Positions 61,136-64,000 of a stretch of 64,000 bases of DNA are shown piece after piece. Both the position numbers and the translations under genes were made by a program. Source of the stretch: Halalkalicoccus sp. CG83 (lineage in GTDB: Archaea; Halobacteriota; Halobacteria; Halobacteriales; Halalkalicoccaceae); assembly GCF_037081715.1 (NCBI RefSeq), contig NZ_JAZDDH010000001.1:372001-436000 (forward strand). The letters are read 5' to 3'. Below the pieces are notes generated by a model. That model was not told where the DNA came from, made no database searches, and saw nothing but the letters and a program-made list of their open reading frames with translations. The number at the start of each line of letters is the position of its first letter. The stretch's first letter is position 1.

Positions 61136-61720
61136 ATGATGTCGACCGCCGACGCGAAACGGTCGTCCTCGGACGAGACCGGCTCGGAGACCCCATCCCG
61201 AGCGTCCAGCCTCTCGAAGGACGATACGTTCCACATCCTTCAGAACGAGCGACGTCGGCGGGTTTTGCGGTATCTCTCCGACGCCGAGGGCCCGGTGGAC
61301 ATGCGAGACATCGCAGAGCAGGTCGCCGCCTGGGAGCACGATACGACCGTTCAGCAGCTCACGTCGGATCAGCGCCAACGGGTCTACATCGCGCTCTATC
61401 AGTCCCATCTCCCGAAGCTCGCGGATTTCGGGCTCATCACGTACAACCGGAGCCGAGGCGTCGTCGAGCGAACGCCGCTGGCCGACCAGATCGCGTGGTA
61501 TCTCGACGATGAAAACGGAACCGAGGAGTCGACCGGCGCTCGGGACGACTGGGTGCGATACTACGTCGGCGTGACGGTCCTCAGCCTCCTGTTGATCGGC
61601 GTGGTCTGGCTCGGGGTCGTCCCTTCGACCCTGCTCTCGAACGTCGGACTCGCGGTGGTGATCACCCTCCTCTACGCGGCCGTAACCGCGGCGATGGCAG
61701 GCCTACCGACCGGAACGTAG
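61136..61720 (+). CDS. DUF7344-type HTH membrane protein
   Basis: 194 residues. After a Ser-rich tail, residues 28-125 form the DUF7344 winged helix: FHILQNERRRRVLRYLSDAEGPVDMRDIAEQV, in part, and YQSHLPKLADFGLITYNRSRGVVE. Two hydrophobic helices at about 145-165 and 167-190 anchor it. Such proteins are common in haloarchaea near surface and stress genes, with unknown targets. An inverted repeat lies just upstream. Confidence 0.83.
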   Translation: MMSTADAKRSSSDETGSETPSRASSLSKDDTFHILQNERRRRVLRYLSDAEGPVDMRDIAEQVAAWEHDTTVQQLTSDQRQRVYIALYQSHLPKLADFGLITYNRSRGVVERTPLADQIAWYLDDENGTEESTGARDDWVRYYVGVTVLSLLLIGVVWLGVVPSTLLSNVGLAVVITLLYAAVTAAMAGLPTGT

Positions 61721-62121
61721 ACGTCACCTTCCGAATCCGGCTACGTCGCGGACGTGCCCTCGCCGACGACCGAACCCCGTTGACCTCGTTCGAGTCCCGA
61801 ACGTTCCACAGAGCCAAGCACCGACCGCTTTCCCTTCGCCGGGGCGAACGGTTCGGTCGACCGATCGTTCCTTGGTGCATCCTACCAATACGCGCGCAGT
61901 ACCGGCGAAAACGATCGTTTCCGTCGCTCGGCTGATGTGCCGTTCCGGATGTTTATCATGTCGTTTTAGCTAGCCTATAGTAATGCTTGAATCGTTCATA
62001 TGTCGGATACCGATCACCGATCGCCGGTGCGAGACCACTCCACGCATGATCCTGTACGCTTCCCCGGTCGAGACACGTCGAGAACAGTCCTCCAGCCACC
62101 CCGACGACGAGGTGGCCTAAG
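61721..62121. other. Intergenic region before glmS
   Basis: No gene seen. TTTATCATG at about 61951 and CCTATAGTAA (about 61974-61983) are TATA-like; the second would give a long leader of about 115 bases. GAGGTGG (62109-62115) lies before the glmS start. Confidence 0.45.
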
Positions 62122-63936
62122 ATGTGTGGCATCATCGCCTGCGTCGGTGCGGACGACGCCGTCGATACGGTCCTGACGGGGCTGAACAACCTCGAGTACC
62201 GTGGCTACGACTCCGCGGGCATCGCCGTCCAGAACGGGCGAGGGCTCGCGATCCGGAAACGGGCGGGCGAGATCAGCGATCTCTCCGGATCGTTCGTGGA
62301 GAGTCTACCTCAGGCCACCGTCGGTATCGGCCACACTCGTTGGAGCACCCACGGGCCGCCGACGGACGACAACGCGCATCCACACACGAGTCGCTCCGGC
62401 GACGTCGCGGTGGTCCACAACGGCGTCATCGCGAACTACGCCGCCCTCCGTGAGGAGCTCGAGGGACTCGGATACGAGTTCACGAGTGAGACCGATACCG
62501 AGGTCATCCCCCACCTCGTCGACCGGTATCTCGAAGACGGCCTCGACGGCGACGCCGCGTTCCGCCGAACGGTCGAGCGTCTCGAGGGGAGCTATGCCAT
62601 CGCGATGTTGATCGAGGGCGAGAACACCATCCGAGCGGCCCGGCAGGGTTCGCCGCTCGTCGTCGGTCTTCACGACGACGCCTACTACCTCGCGAGCGAC
62701 GTCCCGGCGTTCCTCGAGTTCACCGACCGGGTGATCTACCTCGAGGACGGCGACGTCGTCGCCGTCGATCCGACCTCGCTGTCGATCACCGACCTCGATG
62801 GCGAGCCGGTCGAACGCGACGTCGACACGGTCGACTGGAGCCCCGAGGAGACCGGCAAGGGCGGGTACGATCACTACATGCTCAAGGAGATCGAGAGTCA
62901 GCCGGAGGCCCTCTCGAACACGATTCGCGGTCGGATCGATCCCGACGAACCCGCGATCACCCTCGAGGAGTTCCCGCCGGGATCGTTCGAAGGGATCACC
63001 GACGTCCACTTCGTCGCCTGTGGTACCTCGTATCACGCCGCACTGTACGGGGCTCGTCTGCTCGATGAGGCCGGGTTGCGAGTACGGACGAGCAGAGCGA
63101 GCGAGTACACCGGTAGCGTCCCCGATCCCGAACACACGCTGGTCGTCGCCGTCACCCAGAGCGGTGAGACGGCCGACACCCTCGGTGCGCTCCGAGCCGC
63201 GAAGGCGACGGACGCCAGGACGCTCGCGCTCACGAACGTCGTCGGCTCCACCGCGGCGCGCGAGGCCGACGATGCCCTCTACATTCGCGCGGGTCCGGAG
63301 ATCGGCGTCGCCGCGACCAAGACCTTCTCCTCGCAGGTCGTGACGCTCGTCCTGCTCGCGGAACGGGTCCGCCAGGACGTCGAACCGGCGACCGAACGCG
63401 ATGACCTCGGTGCGCTGCTTCGGGCGCTCTCGCAGCTCCCAGACCAGCTCGAGGAGGTGATCCGTACCTCGCGAGCGGAGGCTCTCAGTAGGGCTTACGA
63501 GGGGCGTGAATCGTACTTCTTCATCGGTCATCGGCTCCTCCACCCGGTCGCGCTCGAGGGAGCGTTGAAGTTCAAGGAGATCACCTACGAACACGCCGAG
63601 GGGTTCGCTTCCGGCGAACTCAAACACGGCCCGCTTGCGCTCGTCACGCCCGGAACGCCGGTGTTCGCGATGTTCGATGGCGTCCACGACGAGAAGACCC
63701 GTACCAACGCCACGGAGGCACGCGCTCGTGGCGCGGAGATCGTCGCGATCACGGCGAGCGAGCAGCGCGTCGAGGAGTGTGCCGACGAGGTGCTCGTGAT
63801 CCCCGACACCCATCCCGACCTCAGCGGTCTGCTGTCGAACGCTCAGCTCCAGCTCGTCTCCTACTACACCGCCCGGCTCCTCGACCGTCCGATCGACAAG
63901 CCGCGCAACCTCGCGAAGAGCGTCACCGTCGAGTAG
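62122..63936 (+). CDS. glmS: Glutamine-fructose-6-phosphate aminotransferase GlmS
   Basis: 604 residues. The N-terminal nucleophile is Cys2 in MCGIIACVG, and the glutaminase domain has HTRWSTHGPP and VVHNGVIANYA. Two SIS domains follow: VACGTSYHAALYGARL with TQSGETADTLGAL, then the second with KFKEITYEHAEGFASGELKHGP, in part. The end KPRNLAKSVTVE is the family signature. It makes glucosamine-6-phosphate, the first step to UDP-GlcNAc, which feeds the sugar operon just upstream. Confidence 0.95.
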   Translation: MCGIIACVGADDAVDTVLTGLNNLEYRGYDSAGIAVQNGRGLAIRKRAGEISDLSGSFVESLPQATVGIGHTRWSTHGPPTDDNAHPHTSRSGDVAVVHNGVIANYAALREELEGLGYEFTSETDTEVIPHLVDRYLEDGLDGDAAFRRTVERLEGSYAIAMLIEGENTIRAARQGSPLVVGLHDDAYYLASDVPAFLEFTDRVIYLEDGDVVAVDPTSLSITDLDGEPVERDVDTVDWSPEETGKGGYDHYMLKEIESQPEALSNTIRGRIDPDEPAITLEEFPPGSFEGITDVHFVACGTSYHAALYGARLLDEAGLRVRTSRASEYTGSVPDPEHTLVVAVTQSGETADTLGALRAAKATDARTLALTNVVGSTAAREADDALYIRAGPEIGVAATKTFSSQVVTLVLLAERVRQDVEPATERDDLGALLRALSQLPDQLEEVIRTSRAEALSRAYEGRESYFFIGHRLLHPVALEGALKFKEITYEHAEGFASGELKHGPLALVTPGTPVFAMFDGVHDEKTRTNATEARARGAEIVAITASEQRVEECADEVLVIPDTHPDLSGLLSNAQLQLVSYYTARLLDRPIDKPRNLAKSVTVE

Positions 63937-64000
63937 CGCCCCCTCTCCTGACGGACCCTCGGTGCGAACCGCGGGTCTCGATGTCCTCGGTGACTACGGA

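Overview
The window is chromosomal DNA from a halophilic archaeon (class Halobacteria); genus not assigned. The basis is high GC, proteins very rich in Asp and Glu, archaeal translation and targeting genes (L39e, L31e, aIF6, prefoldin alpha, FtsY, SRP54, TiaS), Tat signal peptides, a bacterio-opsin-activator-type HTH protein, a HalX response regulator, TATA boxes close to start codons, and two tRNA genes without encoded CCA. I see no rRNA, CRISPR array, transposase or integrase.

Left half (about 0-37 kb) is mostly core genome. It starts with the end of a membrane protein, an AT-rich gap and a His/Lys-rich Tat protein whose frame is broken at a 7-A run. Then come sufS, a TatD-like hydrolase, a DUF424/TPR pair, thpR, the rpl39e-rpl31e-tif6-pfdA-ftsY cluster and a purine-type phosphoribosyltransferase. 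A siroheme sulfite/nitrite reductase overlaps an F420-dehydrogenase-like flavoprotein and is preceded by a 20-codon upstream ORF. Next are a HAD hydrolase, a methyltransferase, srp54, an MFS transporter, a yjbQ gene disrupted by a palindromic insert, the UPF0201/UPF0200 pair, tRNA-Arg followed by degenerate repeats of its own 3' end, pyrE, an HTH-phosphoribosyltransferase regulator beside an NCS2 permease, tiaS, PLP enzymes, citrate synthase, ilvA-ridA, tRNA-Ser, regulators and a large PAS histidine kinase.

Right half (about 37-64 kb) is a cell-surface carbohydrate region. It holds an alkaline-phosphatase-superfamily enzyme, a large GT-C-like membrane protein, two polysaccharide deacetylases, an LpxD-like acyltransferase, a GT2 enzyme, a Tat-exported beta-helix protein, two GT4 enzymes, a DUF1616 membrane protein and a tightly overlapping operon. 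That operon encodes an aminotransferase, a Gfo/Idh oxidoreductase, a left-handed-beta-helix acetyltransferase, two UDP-sugar dehydrogenases and a DUF354 protein. Together these fit synthesis and transfer of a diacetamido-uronic acid, and glmS at the right end could supply UDP-GlcNAc. Regulators sit among these genes: an HxlR-receiver-HalX fusion, a receiver-histidine kinase, a membrane-anchored HTH protein with calcium-type repeats, and a DUF7344-like HTH membrane protein. A repeat lipoprotein with 13 N-glycosylation sequons is a plausible acceptor.

The items I would check first are the yjbQ palindromic insert, the split F420/sulfite reductase with its duplicated initiation region, the frameshifted His-rich protein, the sequon-repeat lipoprotein, and the repeats after tRNA-Arg.
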